A stretch of 64,000 nucleotides of DNA from assembly GCA_016210205.1 (NCBI GenBank), contig JACQUO010000004.1, forward strand, positions 1-64,000, written 5' to 3'. Of the stretch, positions 51,200 to 59,443 are shown piece by piece. A program made the translations under genes and the position numbers. This DNA comes from Chloroflexota bacterium (GTDB taxonomy: Bacteria > Chloroflexota > Dehalococcoidia > JACQUO01). Position 1 is the first letter of the stretch; every line of letters begins with the position of its first letter. Under the pieces are notes generated by a model that saw nothing but the letters and a program-made list of their open reading frames with translations, was not told the DNA's origin and searched no databases.

Positions 51200-51852
51200 T
51201 ACAGCGCCGCCTCCAGCGCCAGGATTTGCGTGGGCGGCGGCAGCAGGCTCGGGCTGAGCCGCACCTCGGAGACCCCCGCTCGCAGCACGCTCTTCTTCCC
51301 CTTGATGAAGTCCTCCACCCCATACTTGGGAAAAGCGCACTTCTGGTTGCGGAAGTGCATGGGGATGACCACCCGCGGCTTCAGGCGCTGCACCAGGGCC
51401 TCGGCCTCAGACAGCTCCAGGGTGGGGGTAGGCCCGCCCGTGGGCAGCATGAGGATGTCCACCGCCCCAATCGCCTTCAGCTGCTCCGCGCTCAGGGGAT
51501 GGCCCAGGTCCCCCAGGTGGCAAAGGCGCATCCCGTCTACCGAAAAACAGAAGATGGTGTTGGGGCCGCGCTCGCCCCCGCCCTTGGCGTCGTGGAAGGA
51601 GCCGATGCCCCGGAACTCGATGCCCCTGGCCTTATGGCTCCCCACGCCGCGCACCACCTGGGGGCCGCCCTGCACCGCCGCGGTATTGGCGTGGTCGCCG
51701 TGCTCGTGGCTCACCGTGACCACCTCCGCCGCCTCGTCGATTTCCCCGTAGTCCAGGCGGCCCGGGTTGGGCTTATAGGGGTCGCAGAGAATACGAGTGC
51801 CGTTGGCCGCCGTGATGAGAAACGCCGCATGTCCCAGCCATTTCAGCTTCAC
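51199..51852 (-). CDS. MBL-fold metal-dependent hydrolase (UPF0173-like)
   Basis: 217 residues. N-terminal MKLKWLGHAAFLI, then VVTVSHEHGDHANTAAV (H-x-H-x-D-H), CHLGDLGHPLS and PMHFRNQK are the ligand motifs of the UlaG/UPF0173-like group. It probably hydrolyses a phosphoester or lactone; no specific substrate can be named. Stop codon lies at the edge of the repeat at 51037-51199. Confidence 0.87.
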   Translation of the reverse strand: MKLKWLGHAAFLITAANGTRILCDPYKPNPGRLDYGEIDEAAEVVTVSHEHGDHANTAAVQGGPQVVRGVGSHKARGIEFRGIGSFHDAKGGGERGPNTIFCFSVDGMRLCHLGDLGHPLSAEQLKAIGAVDILMLPTGGPTPTLELSEAEALVQRLKPRVVIPMHFRNQKCAFPKYGVEDFIKGKKSVLRAGVSEVRLSPSLLPPPTQILALEAAL

Positions 51853-51945
51853 TTTCCCCCTCCTGTGTTAGCTCACCGAACGGCCAAGCCTCTTACCAGA
51901 GATAGCCCCCGCAGATGGCGCCCGCTACGTCGGCGCACCAGGCGG

Positions 51946-52914
51946 CTACTTCCCAAGTACCTTCAACGATTCGAAGAGGTGGACAGCCAGTTCCTTCTTC
52001 TTCTCCCAGGTCTCTCTCATGGGCACATAGACAACCTGCCCGTTGCGCTGCCCTACCATGTGTCCGTGCTTGCCCTTGAGAATTCCCTCCACGGCGGCAG
52101 CGCCCAACCTGGTGGCCAGGACCCTGTCCTTAGCCGTAGGGGCGCCACCACGCTGCAAGTGCCCTAAAACGCACGCCCGACAACTGGTATTCAGGCGATT
52201 CTCGACATATTGGGCAATTTGGAGGGAATGCCCAAGCTTGTTCCCCTCCGCCACCACGACGATATTGCTCCGTTTGCCCCGCTTGAAGTTATCGCTCAAG
52301 GTTCGGCAGAGCTGGTCTAGGTCCGTTTTCTGCTCCGGGACAATCACCTCGGCAGCCCCGGCGGCGACAGCCACCTGAAGAGCGATGAAGCCGGCATCCC
52401 TGCCCATGACCTCAACAAAGAATATCCTCTCGAAGGCATCAGCGGTATCCCGGACCTTGTCGATGGCTTCCATGGCGGTGTTGACGGCGGTGTCGAAGCC
52501 GATGGTGTAGTCAATGCCATACACATCGTTGTCAATGGTGGCAGGGACGCCGATAACCATTGTGGAGGTCTCTTCCATCAAGGCAGAAGCCCCACGAAAG
52601 CTGCCGTCGCCGCCGACTATCACCAAACCATCGATGCCATTTTGCTCCAGGACCACGGCGGCGTCTCTTCTCCCCTCGGGCTTCAGGAAATCAGCACACC
52701 GCGAGGTTTCCAATATAGTGCCGCCCCGTTGGATGATGTTGGCAACACTCCTGAAGTTAAGCTTGACCACCTCGCCTGCCAGAAGACCGCTGTAGCCGCG
52801 CCGGATTCCCATCACCTCCAACCCTTCGTTGAGGGCATGGCGCACTACCGCCCTGATGCAGGCGTTCATCCCCGGAGCATCGCCGCCGCTTGTCAGTATG
52901 CCCAGCCTATTCAT
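51946..52914 (-). CDS. pfkA: ATP-dependent 6-phosphofructokinase
   Basis: 322 residues. ILTSGGDAPGMNACIRAVV at the N-terminus, the GGDGS motif (VIVGGDGSFRGA, the ATP rather than the PPi type), catalytic PATIDNDVYGIDYTIGFDTA and MGRDAGFIALQ. It phosphorylates fructose 6-phosphate in glycolysis. The 242 bases upstream contain no recognised gene. Confidence 0.94.
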   Translation of the reverse strand: MNRLGILTSGGDAPGMNACIRAVVRHALNEGLEVMGIRRGYSGLLAGEVVKLNFRSVANIIQRGGTILETSRCADFLKPEGRRDAAVVLEQNGIDGLVIVGGDGSFRGASALMEETSTMVIGVPATIDNDVYGIDYTIGFDTAVNTAMEAIDKVRDTADAFERIFFVEVMGRDAGFIALQVAVAAGAAEVIVPEQKTDLDQLCRTLSDNFKRGKRSNIVVVAEGNKLGHSLQIAQYVENRLNTSCRACVLGHLQRGGAPTAKDRVLATRLGAAAVEGILKGKHGHMVGQRNGQVVYVPMRETWEKKKELAVHLFESLKVLGK

Positions 52915-53156
52915 ACACTGCCCGGACCTTTCGGCAAGAGAAATATTGAAGTGCCCCCGTGCTCTAGAAAGGGATGGGATGGCCTTAAGAGCGTCTCCCT
53001 CCGTGTCACTGGTGGCCTACACCTGTGGGTCAGGCTCAAGCCTCGGGTATGATACCATATCTGCGTTCTGAAAGCGCCTCCTCTCGGGCCCGCCCCCAAC
53101 GCCAGCCCCAGCAGGCGTCGCCCCAAGACGCAAGCGCCAGCGCTAGCACCACATCC

Positions 53157-54203
53157 CTACGGCCCCACCACCACCGCGGCCGGGTCCACCGCCCCCGCCG
53201 CCTTTTTCCCCTGGATAGTGATGGCAGAGAAGGTGAAAGTGGCGCCCCCGTCCCGGCTCACCGCCACCCCCAGGTCGGGCGGCGGGAAGTCCGGGCGGGG
53301 CGACAGGCCGTTGTAGTAAACATAGATTGTGCCGTTGTAATACACCGCCCCCGGCACCGAGCCCCTGCCCACGAAGCGATTCTCGCGGTGCTGAGACCAG
53401 ACCACGCCGTCGCTGGAGGTGGCCAGGTAAATCTCGTGCTCCGTGGGGGGCGCGCTGGGAGAGGCGGCGTACTTGTAGAACATGAGATACTGGCCCTCCA
53501 CCTGAATCACCGAGGGGTCGGCTAAAAAGCCCGAGGGCGGTGCCAGCAGCGCGACGCCCGTATAGCTCAAAGCGCCCTTGCTCTGGTCATAGGTCGCCCT
53601 CCGGATGCCGCCCTGGGAGGGGACGAAGGTTCGCACCGTGCCACCGAAGTTATAGGAGCCAGAGACCCCGCCGCCGCTCCACCGGAAGAACTCATCGAGG
53701 GTAAAGTCCCCCGTCGATGTGGGGGCGACGGCCTTGAGCAGGTTGGTGCCCAGGCTGAGGAACATCAGCCACGAGCCATCATCCAAGCGCACCACATCAG
53801 GGTCGGTGATGCCGAAGGCCGACCTGGTGTCGTAGGAGAAACGCACCCCCGGCTCTTCCCGAAAGCTGAGTCCGTCGCTGGAGGTGGCGCTGAAGATGGA
53901 ATGCGCCCCGGGCAGGGCCGCCGGGTCGCCCCCGATGGATGCGGGGCCGTAGTAGTAAAGCCGAATGACCTTATCGTTGACGGGGGTGGGGGTAGGGGTC
54001 GGCCTTGGGGTGGGCGTGGGCGAAGGGGTGAGCCTCACCGGCGTCGCCGTCGACGCGGGAGCAGGTGTCGCGGTGAGCGCCGGGGTCGCCGTGGGACTGG
54101 GGGTAGGCGCGGGAGGCACAAGAGTCGGCGTGGGAGCCGGGGCCGCGCAGCCCAGCGCCAGACCCAGAGCCAAAAGGAGTCCCAGGAGCAGTCTCAGCTT
54201 CAT
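53157..54203 (-). CDS. lipoprotein with beta-propeller glycosidase-like domain
   Basis: 348 residues from ATG 54203 (TGAGGT upstream). A signal peptide ends at lipobox ALGC, followed by a long Pro/Thr/Ala linker (about 20-85). The rest resembles five-bladed propellers of the arabinanase/sialidase-like type: repeated ATSSDGLSF, VRLDDGSWLMFLS, DPSVIQVEGQYLMFYK and AVSRDGGATFTFS blocks. No catalytic triad can be assigned, so it may bind rather than hydrolyse carbohydrate. It is a surface-exposed lipoprotein. Confidence 0.75.
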   Translation of the reverse strand: MKLRLLLGLLLALGLALGCAAPAPTPTLVPPAPTPSPTATPALTATPAPASTATPVRLTPSPTPTPRPTPTPTPVNDKVIRLYYYGPASIGGDPAALPGAHSIFSATSSDGLSFREEPGVRFSYDTRSAFGITDPDVVRLDDGSWLMFLSLGTNLLKAVAPTSTGDFTLDEFFRWSGGGVSGSYNFGGTVRTFVPSQGGIRRATYDQSKGALSYTGVALLAPPSGFLADPSVIQVEGQYLMFYKYAASPSAPPTEHEIYLATSSDGVVWSQHRENRFVGRGSVPGAVYYNGTIYVYYNGLSPRPDFPPPDLGVAVSRDGGATFTFSAITIQGKKAAGAVDPAAVVVGP

Positions 54204-54219
54204 ATGAGTCAACCTCAAT

Positions 54220-54248
54220 TCATATCACCAGCATGGCATCCGCCAAAG
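54220..54248 (-). repeat. vestigial copy of the queA 3' end (third copy)
   Basis: The minus strand reads GGATGCCATGCTGGTGATA, closely matching the queA end that encodes GDAMLVV. It translates as ADAMLVI. Only about 20 bases are kept. It lies at the downstream edge of the first toxin-antitoxin module. Confidence 0.55.
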
Positions 54249-54275
54249 CGCTCTGGAGGCCTCTGGGCCACCCCA

Positions 54276-54710
54276 CTAGTCCTTCAGGCCCGCGAGGAAC
54301 TGCGCGGGCGTAACGATGCGCAGCCCCGCCTCCTCCACGATAGCGTGAGCAAAGAAGCGCCGGTCTCCCGTGACCAGACAGTCGGCCCGAGCCGCCACTG
54401 CCGCCGCCAGGATGGCCGCATCCCCCCGAGCCAGCGCCCCGGCCCATGTTACCACCTCCCCAAGCGGCGGGTCCGCCACGATTTCCGGCGGGGCGCTCTC
54501 CAGCAGCCGCCGCAGGGCCGGTAGAGCCACCGGTAGCTTCTCCCCCACGGTGCGCACCACCTCCTCCAGCACCTGCTGCGAGATGACCACCCCTATCCGG
54601 CCCGCCAGGAAATGCTCCAGGATTTGTCCCGGCGCCCCCTGCGCCGAATAAAGCCCAGAGAAAATCACATTGCTGTCCAGGAAGACCCGGGGCCTAGCCT
54701 TTGGCCCCAT
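54276..54710 (-). CDS. PIN-domain toxin (VapC-like)
   Basis: 144 residues with PIN acidic residues in VFLDSNVIFSGL (Asp), ISQQVLEEVVR (Glu), RGDAAILAAAVAA (Asp) and LVTGDRRFF (Asp). PIN toxins are RNases, generally inhibited by a partner antitoxin. The start overlaps the upstream AbrB-like gene by 17 bases, the normal antitoxin-toxin order. Confidence 0.87.
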   Translation of the reverse strand: MGPKARPRVFLDSNVIFSGLYSAQGAPGQILEHFLAGRIGVVISQQVLEEVVRTVGEKLPVALPALRRLLESAPPEIVADPPLGEVVTWAGALARGDAAILAAAVAARADCLVTGDRRFFAHAIVEEAGLRIVTPAQFLAGLKD

Positions 54711-54978
54711 AGCGCTCCCTGGCCACTTGGCGCCTCGCCCGGGCCCCCGTGGCTTGTAGCTCCGCCGCGGCGATACCCGAGCGCTGGAAGGCCGCCTGAA
54801 TCTCCCGCAGCGCCTCCAGGGCCACGGACCTCTTGGGACGAGCCACCAAGGCCGAGCCTTCCAGGGCCAGCTCCAGCCTATCCCCCGGCCCTATCCCCAA
54901 CTCCTCGCAGATTTCCCTGGGCAGGGTGAGTTGGCGTTTGGGCCGCAGCACCACCTCATTTTTCCCCTTGTCTCTCAT
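54694..54978 (-). CDS. AbrB/MazE-type antitoxin
   Basis: 94 residues from ATG 54978 (GGAGG eight bases upstream; ATG 54993 is an alternative). The swapped-hairpin DNA-binding domain is NEVVLRPKRQLTLPREICEE followed by LGIGPGDRLELALEG. The C-terminal half (EALREIQAAFQRSGI) should wrap the PIN toxin. It represses its own operon in characterised relatives. Confidence 0.85.
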   Translation of the reverse strand: MRDKGKNEVVLRPKRQLTLPREICEELGIGPGDRLELALEGSALVARPKRSVALEALREIQAAFQRSGIAAAELQATGARARRQVARERYGAKG

Positions 54979-55068
54979 ACCAGTGTCCTCCATCGTCAGA
55001 AGTAAGACATCTTACATCTTACATCTTACTTCCCATTATCCCTTACGGCCCCAGGGATGTCAACCCTC

Positions 55069-55145
55069 ACACCACCAGCATGGCATCCCCGAAGGAGTAG
55101 AAGCGGTAGCCCTCCCGTATGGCCTCAGCGTAGGCCGCCAGCGTC
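55069..55145 (-). repeat. duplicate of the queA 3' end (second copy)
   Basis: About 75 bases matching the last 24 codons of queA (55976-56050) at roughly 90 percent. It encodes LAAYAEAIREGYRFYSFGD and then AMLVV with its own stop. It sits between the two toxin-antitoxin modules and has no start or upstream gene. Confidence 0.85.
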
Positions 55146-55205
55146 CACAGCTTGGCCTGAGTCTGCGCCGCCACCTCCCGGCGCCGCCGCCTGGACCCGA
55201 GAGGG

Positions 55206-55625
55206 CTACGCCTCCGGCTCCACCCTCTGTAGCCCCTCCACGCCGTCGAAGTCCCTGTCGTAGCTATAGACTTCGCGGAGCCCCCGGGCCTCCATGTAAG
55301 CGGCATTGTAGGCGTCGGTGAAGCTGACCTTCCCCCCACAGTACAGGTCAAAGGCCCGCGCATAGAGGGACTTCCGGGGCAGCCTGAGTCCCCGCAGAGC
55401 TATGACCGGCTCCAGCAGTTGGCGGATGCGCTCCCGGGAGAGGCCATACTGCCGGCGCGACTGCAGGGTGAACACCGTCTCCGCCATGACCAGGTCCGAG
55501 CTCACCACCACCTCCTCGCCCCGCTCCACCCGCAACAGCAGGGCCAAGCACGCCGCGGCCTTCTCCTCATCGTCCCGCGTCAAGTAGCGCAAAAGGATGT
55601 TAGTGTCCAGAAAGCGAGGCATCAT
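55206..55625 (-). CDS. PIN-domain toxin VapC
   Basis: 139 residues with FLDTNILLRYLTRDD (Asp), SDLVMAETVFTLQ (Glu), SFTDAYNAAYMEA (Asp) and SYDRDFDGVEG (Asp), a complete PIN active site. It overlaps the AbrB-type antitoxin gene by four bases (ATGA-type). It is not closely similar to the PIN protein at 54276. Confidence 0.9.
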   Translation of the reverse strand: MMPRFLDTNILLRYLTRDDEEKAAACLALLLRVERGEEVVVSSDLVMAETVFTLQSRRQYGLSRERIRQLLEPVIALRGLRLPRKSLYARAFDLYCGGKVSFTDAYNAAYMEARGLREVYSYDRDFDGVEGLQRVEPEA

Positions 55626-55891
55626 CCCTCCCTGGCAGCCCCCTCACCCATCTCCTCCTCTACCTCGCGCCGAATCCGGCGGAAGTCCTCGGGCCTCTTC
55701 CTGGACCTCACCGCCCCATAGCCCGCCATCACCCGCGAGCCCACCAGCCGCAGCCGAATCTCCCCGTTCACCATCACAAAGGAGACCTTGTCCTTGGGCT
55801 GGATTTTCAGCGCCCGCCTTATGGCGCCCGGGATAGTGACCTGCCCTTTCAAGGTGACTGTCGTCGTGACCGTCGTCGCTCGCTCTTCCAT
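55622..55891 (-). CDS. AbrB-type antitoxin
   Basis: 89 residues from ATG 55891 (AAAGGGGAAGC upstream). The SpoVT/AbrB domain is TTVTLKGQVTIPGAIRRALK followed by IQPKDKVSFVMVNGEIRL; the acidic C-terminal helix (DFRRIRREVEEEMGEG) should bind the PIN toxin. Upstream lie two direct repeats of GTAATACT, a possible operator. Confidence 0.88.
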   Translation of the reverse strand: MEERATTVTTTVTLKGQVTIPGAIRRALKIQPKDKVSFVMVNGEIRLRLVGSRVMAGYGAVRSRKRPEDFRRIRREVEEEMGEGAAREG

Positions 55892-55908
55892 GTTTGCTTC
55901 CCCTTTGC

Positions 55909-55934
55909 GTAATACTCCATCTTGGTGTAATACT
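55909..55934 (-). promoter_or_regulatory. possible antitoxin operator (two GTAATACT repeats)
   Basis: GTAATACT occurs at 55909-55916 and 55927-55934, 18 bases apart and in the same orientation, immediately upstream of the antitoxin start. Autoregulation by the AbrB-type protein is inference. Confidence 0.5.
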
Positions 55935-55973
55935 ATCATATCATGTCATTACCTGCAACAGTGACAAGCACGA

Positions 55974-57068
55974 CTACACCACCAGCATGGCATCCCCGAA
56001 GGAGTAGAAGCGGTAGCCCGCCCGTATGGCTTCATTATACGCCGCCAGCGCCCGCTCCCGCCTCGCGAAGGCGCACACCAGCATCAGCAGCGTGGAGCGC
56101 GGCAGATGGAAGTTGGTGACCAGGCCGTCCACGGCCCGGAAGGCATATCCGGGGCGGATGAAGAGGTCGGCCCAACCCGAATAGGCCGCCAGCACCCTGT
56201 CACCAGGCGAGGCAAGCGAAGCCTGCTCCAGGGCGCGCACCGTCGTAGTCCCCACCGCCAGCACCCTTCGTCCCTCCGCCCGGGCCTCGCTCACCGCCGC
56301 CGCCGTCTCCGGGCGAACCTCCACCCACTCCCGGTGGATGGGATGCAGGGCCGGGTCCTCGGACTCCACCGGCTTGAAGGAGTCCAGCCCCACATGCAGC
56401 GTCACGAAGGCTAAGCGCACGCCCCGTCCTTCCATCTCCCCCATGAGCCGAGGGGTGAAGTGCAGCCCCGCCGTGGGCGCCGCCACGCTCCCCGGGGCGC
56501 TGGCATAGACCGTCTGGTAACGCTCCCGGTCCGCCAGCGGCGTGTGGACATAGGGGGGCAGGGGCACCTCCCCCACCTCCTCCAGACCCTCTTCAGAAGA
56601 GAGGCGTAGCCGACGCACGCCCCCTTCCTCCCGCCCCACCACCTCGATGGAGAGGGGCACGGCCTCCGGGCAGCCCGGCGACGACATTATGTCAACGATT
56701 GTTCCCACGGGCAGGCGACGCCCCGGCCGCACCAGCCCCTCCCACAGGCCAGGCTCCAGACGCCGCAGGAGGAGCACCTCCGCCCGCCCGCCGTTGCCCG
56801 CCTTGCGGCCTCGCAGCCGCGCCGGGATGACCCGGCTGTCGTTGCCCACCAGAAGGTCGCCCTCCCGCAGATAATCGCCCATCTCAGCGAAGCGGCGGTG
56901 CTGGAGGGGGCCGCCGTCCCGGGGCAGCACCAGCAGGCGAGAGGAGTCCCGGGGCTCCGCCGGCGTCTGGGCGATGCGCTCCGGGGGCAGATAGTAATCG
57001 AAGTCGCTGGTCTTCGTCGCCGCGGGGGCTTGCGGGCCGGGCCTGGGGCTGCCATGCGCTTCCATCAT
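55974..57068 (-). CDS. queA: S-adenosylmethionine:tRNA ribosyltransferase-isomerase QueA
   Basis: 364 residues. The family blocks are FDYYLPPERIAQTPAEPRDS, GDLLVGNDSRVIPARLRGRK, AAPTAGLHFTPRLM, VTLHVGLDSFKPV and VTNFHLPRSTLLMLVCAFA. It transfers ribosyl from SAM to preQ1-modified tRNA to make epoxyqueuosine. The N-terminus has ~20 extra residues; the start may instead be an internal codon near the FDYYLPP block. Its last 24 codons are copied at 55069 and, partly, at 54220. Confidence 0.93.
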   Translation of the reverse strand: MMEAHGSPRPGPQAPAATKTSDFDYYLPPERIAQTPAEPRDSSRLLVLPRDGGPLQHRRFAEMGDYLREGDLLVGNDSRVIPARLRGRKAGNGGRAEVLLLRRLEPGLWEGLVRPGRRLPVGTIVDIMSSPGCPEAVPLSIEVVGREEGGVRRLRLSSEEGLEEVGEVPLPPYVHTPLADRERYQTVYASAPGSVAAPTAGLHFTPRLMGEMEGRGVRLAFVTLHVGLDSFKPVESEDPALHPIHREWVEVRPETAAAVSEARAEGRRVLAVGTTTVRALEQASLASPGDRVLAAYSGWADLFIRPGYAFRAVDGLVTNFHLPRSTLLMLVCAFARRERALAAYNEAIRAGYRFYSFGDAMLVV

Positions 57069-57155
57069 GGGGCCATTATAGGCCGCCCCAGGCAGAGGCG
57101 TCCAGGCTCAGAGGTTCCTTCTCCCCTAACCCAAGATTATTTCTGTTAACAATTG

Positions 57156-57265
57156 GGGGGTGCAGGGGCGCTGCCCCTGCCAGCGGGCCGGGGGTGCCCC
57201 CCAGTCTTCCTTATCGTCCCCCGCTCCTGGGAGGAGAGGGGGGCCAAGGGGGTGAGGCATACACC
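57156..57265. repeat. intergenic GC-rich repeat (TGCAGG...CCTGC family)
   Basis: Reads GGGGGGTGCAGGGGCGCTGC then CCCTGCCAGCGGGCCGGGGG, and ends with a TCCTGGGAGGA hairpin and GGGGTGAGG, the same order of blocks as at 48949-49100 and 59080-59290. It lies between the divergent queA and rplY. Confidence 0.65.
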
Positions 57266-57340
57266 CTTTACACTTGACTTCCCGGCGAGGCTTTGCTACC
57301 CTCAAGGGCTGTTGACACATCCTCAAGGAGCAATAAATCC

Positions 57341-58003
57341 ATGGCGCGACTGAAAGTTAAAGCGACGAAACGACAGGTCCTGGGCAAGCAGGTCAAGGCC
57401 CTGCGCCGGGAGGGCTTCACCCCGGCCAACCTGTATGGACGGGGCCAGGAGTCCGTGGCCATCCAAATCGAGACCCCCGTGCTCCAGAAGGCCCTGGCCC
57501 GGGTGGGGCGCACCACCCTCCTGGACCTGCAGGTGGGCCAGGGCCACGCCCAGGTGGTCCTGGTGAAGGAAGTGCAAATCCATCCGGTCTACCGGAATCT
57601 CATCCATGTGGAGTTCTACCAGGTGGACATGGCCCAAAAGATGCGGGTGGCAGTCCCCCTGGCCTTCTTGGGGAAGGCCCCAGCCCTGGATGTGAGCGGA
57701 GCCCTGTTCCTGCCCAACCTGAACTCCATCGAAGTCGAATGCCTCCCCGCGGACCTGCCCTCCCGGGTGGAAGTGGACATCTCTGGCCTGATGGAAATCA
57801 ACGCCTCCATCTATGTCCGCGACCTCGCCCTGGGGACCGGGGTGATGGCCGTGGCCGACCCCGACCAGGTGGTGGCCAAGATAGGCCTGGCTAAGATAGT
57901 CGAGGAGGAGGCGCCCAAGGCTGAGGCAGCCGTGGCCGAGGCCGAGGCCGAGGCCAAGCCGGAGGAGGCCGCCGGAGAAGAGGCCAAGACGCCAGGCGCT
58001 TAG
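57341..58003 (+). CDS. rplY: 50S ribosomal protein L25 (CTC type)
   Basis: 220 residues from ATG 57341 (AAGGAG upstream). The 5S-rRNA-binding domain (RQVLGKQVKALRREGFTPAN, VLVKEVQIHPVYRNLIHVEF) is followed by the C-terminal TL5 domain (VRDLALGTGVMAVADPDQVV) and an acidic Ala/Glu tail. It binds 5S rRNA in the large subunit. Its stop overlaps that of the convergent rlmN by four bases. Confidence 0.94.
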   Translation: MARLKVKATKRQVLGKQVKALRREGFTPANLYGRGQESVAIQIETPVLQKALARVGRTTLLDLQVGQGHAQVVLVKEVQIHPVYRNLIHVEFYQVDMAQKMRVAVPLAFLGKAPALDVSGALFLPNLNSIEVECLPADLPSRVEVDISGLMEINASIYVRDLALGTGVMAVADPDQVVAKIGLAKIVEEEAPKAEAAVAEAEAEAKPEEAAGEEAKTPGA

Positions 58004-59055
58004 CCCTGGCGGGCCTGCCATTGGCCTCGCAGCTGGCCGCATCCCGCCTGGATGTCCAGGCCGCGAGAGGCCCGTACCGTGGCGGCCAGGCCCAGGCCCT
58101 GCAGCTCCTGCTGGAAGGCCGCGACCCGAACCCGGGGCGAGGGCCGGAAGCGAAGGGCGGCGGAGGGATTGCCGGGAATCAAGTTCACATGGCAAGGCAT
58201 CTCCCCCAGGAGCTGGGCCAAGGCCCTGGCCTCCCTGGGGGAGTCGTTTATCCCGACGAAGAGAGCATACTCGAAGGTGACGCGCCTCCTCGTGGTTTCA
58301 AAGTAGTAACGGCAGGCGGCCATGAGCTCCTTCAGGGGATACTTCCGGTTCACCGGAGCCAGGGTATCCCGTAGGGCATCGGTAGGGGCATGGAGGGAGA
58401 CCGCCAGCCCCACCTGAAGCTGCTCCTGGGCCAGGCGGCGGATTTGCGGCGCCAGCCCCACCGTGGAGATGGTGATGCGCCGAGCCCCCAACTTCAGCCC
58501 CGCCGGCTCCATAAAGATGCCAATGCCTTTGAGCACCTCCTCGTAGTTAGCCAGCGGCTCCCCCATCCCCATGAAGACCACATGCTGCACCCGCACCTTG
58601 CGGGCGAAGAAGAGATACTGCTCCACCATCTCCCCCGCCCGCAAGTCCCGGACGAAGCCGGCCTGCCCCGTGGCGCAGAAGGGGCAGGCGTAGGCGCAGC
58701 CCACCTGGGAGGAAAGACAAACGGTGTTCCAGTCCCGGCTCTCCCCTTCGTGCTCCATGAGCACGGACTCGATGGCCTGGCCGTCCGCCAGGCGGAAGAG
58801 CGCCTTGCGGGTCTTGCCGTCGCTGGAGGCCGCTTCCTCGAGCCTCTCGAGGCAGGGCAGGAGCAGGCTATCCGCCAGCCGCTCCCGCAGAGCCTGGGGC
58901 AGGTCCGTCAGCCCCTGGAAGGACTCCGCCAGGCGCTGGTAGATGCCATGATACACCTGGCGGGCCCGGTAAGGCGGGCAGCCCCAATCGGCCATGAGCC
59001 CCTGGAGCTCCCCCAGAGTTAAGTCAGCGAAGGCCAATCTAGTCTGTTCCGGCAA
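58000..59055 (-). CDS. rlmN: 23S rRNA/tRNA adenine-C2 methyltransferase RlmN
   Basis: 351 residues. The radical-SAM cluster motif is GCAYACPFCATGQ (C-x3-C-x2-C) and the conserved GEPLANYEEVLKGI follows; a Cys near the C-terminus in IQAGCGQLRGQ is the methyl-carrying residue of the family. It methylates A2503 of 23S rRNA and A37 of some tRNAs. Confidence 0.95.
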   Translation of the reverse strand: MPEQTRLAFADLTLGELQGLMADWGCPPYRARQVYHGIYQRLAESFQGLTDLPQALRERLADSLLLPCLERLEEAASSDGKTRKALFRLADGQAIESVLMEHEGESRDWNTVCLSSQVGCAYACPFCATGQAGFVRDLRAGEMVEQYLFFARKVRVQHVVFMGMGEPLANYEEVLKGIGIFMEPAGLKLGARRITISTVGLAPQIRRLAQEQLQVGLAVSLHAPTDALRDTLAPVNRKYPLKELMAACRYYFETTRRRVTFEYALFVGINDSPREARALAQLLGEMPCHVNLIPGNPSAALRFRPSPRVRVAAFQQELQGLGLAATVRASRGLDIQAGCGQLRGQWQARQG

Positions 59056-59300
59056 ACACTTGCTCCAAGCCTGGTTAAAGGGGATGCCAGGGGCCTGGGG
59101 GTATCCCCCAGCCCTCCTCTCTCTTCCCTATGCGGGGAGTCCAGGGGGGGCGCTACCCCCTCTGGCGCGGGCCTGGGGCCTGCCCTTTCGTAGGGGGTGC
59201 AGGGGGAACGCCCCCTGCCGGGGGCCTGGGGGCGTCCCCCAGAATACCCTATCTCCCCCTCTCCTGCAGGAGAGGGGGCAGGGGGTGAGGTATAGACCCT
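59056..59300. repeat. intergenic GC-rich repeat array
   Basis: Holds a long block (59130-59230) nearly identical to 47380-47475, reading TACCCCCTCTGGCGCGGGCC then TGGGGCCTGCCCTTTCGTAG and GGGGTGCAGGGGGAACGCCC. It ends in the CTCCTGCAGGAGAGGGGG hairpin and GGGGTGAGG. It is the best-preserved member of the family in the window. Confidence 0.75.
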
Positions 59301-59398
59301 AGAAAAGGATGCCCACAGTCTACCATGCTTTCGAGACGCTCTATCAGCCAGACCCCGCCGGGTTCATTCCCCCCCCACCCTTTAGCGGGCATGAAATA

Positions 59399-59418
59399 AG
59401 GGGCCCGTTGGGGCCCCT
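59399..59418 (-). terminator. terminator of the split-barrel/UbiA gene
   Basis: AGGGGCCC (59399-59406) and GGGCCCCT (59411-59418) form a perfect stem; on the minus strand it is followed by TATTTCAT. It lies about 25 bases beyond the stop of the menA-like gene. Confidence 0.7.
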
Positions 59419-59443
59419 CATCCGTCAAGCTTATCCTGGGCCC

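Noticed and set aside
54220..54447. 75-residue minus-strand gene ending ADAMLVI
   Set aside because: It overlaps the PIN gene and only its last codons match the queA tail; better explained as the vestigial third copy of the queA 3' end.
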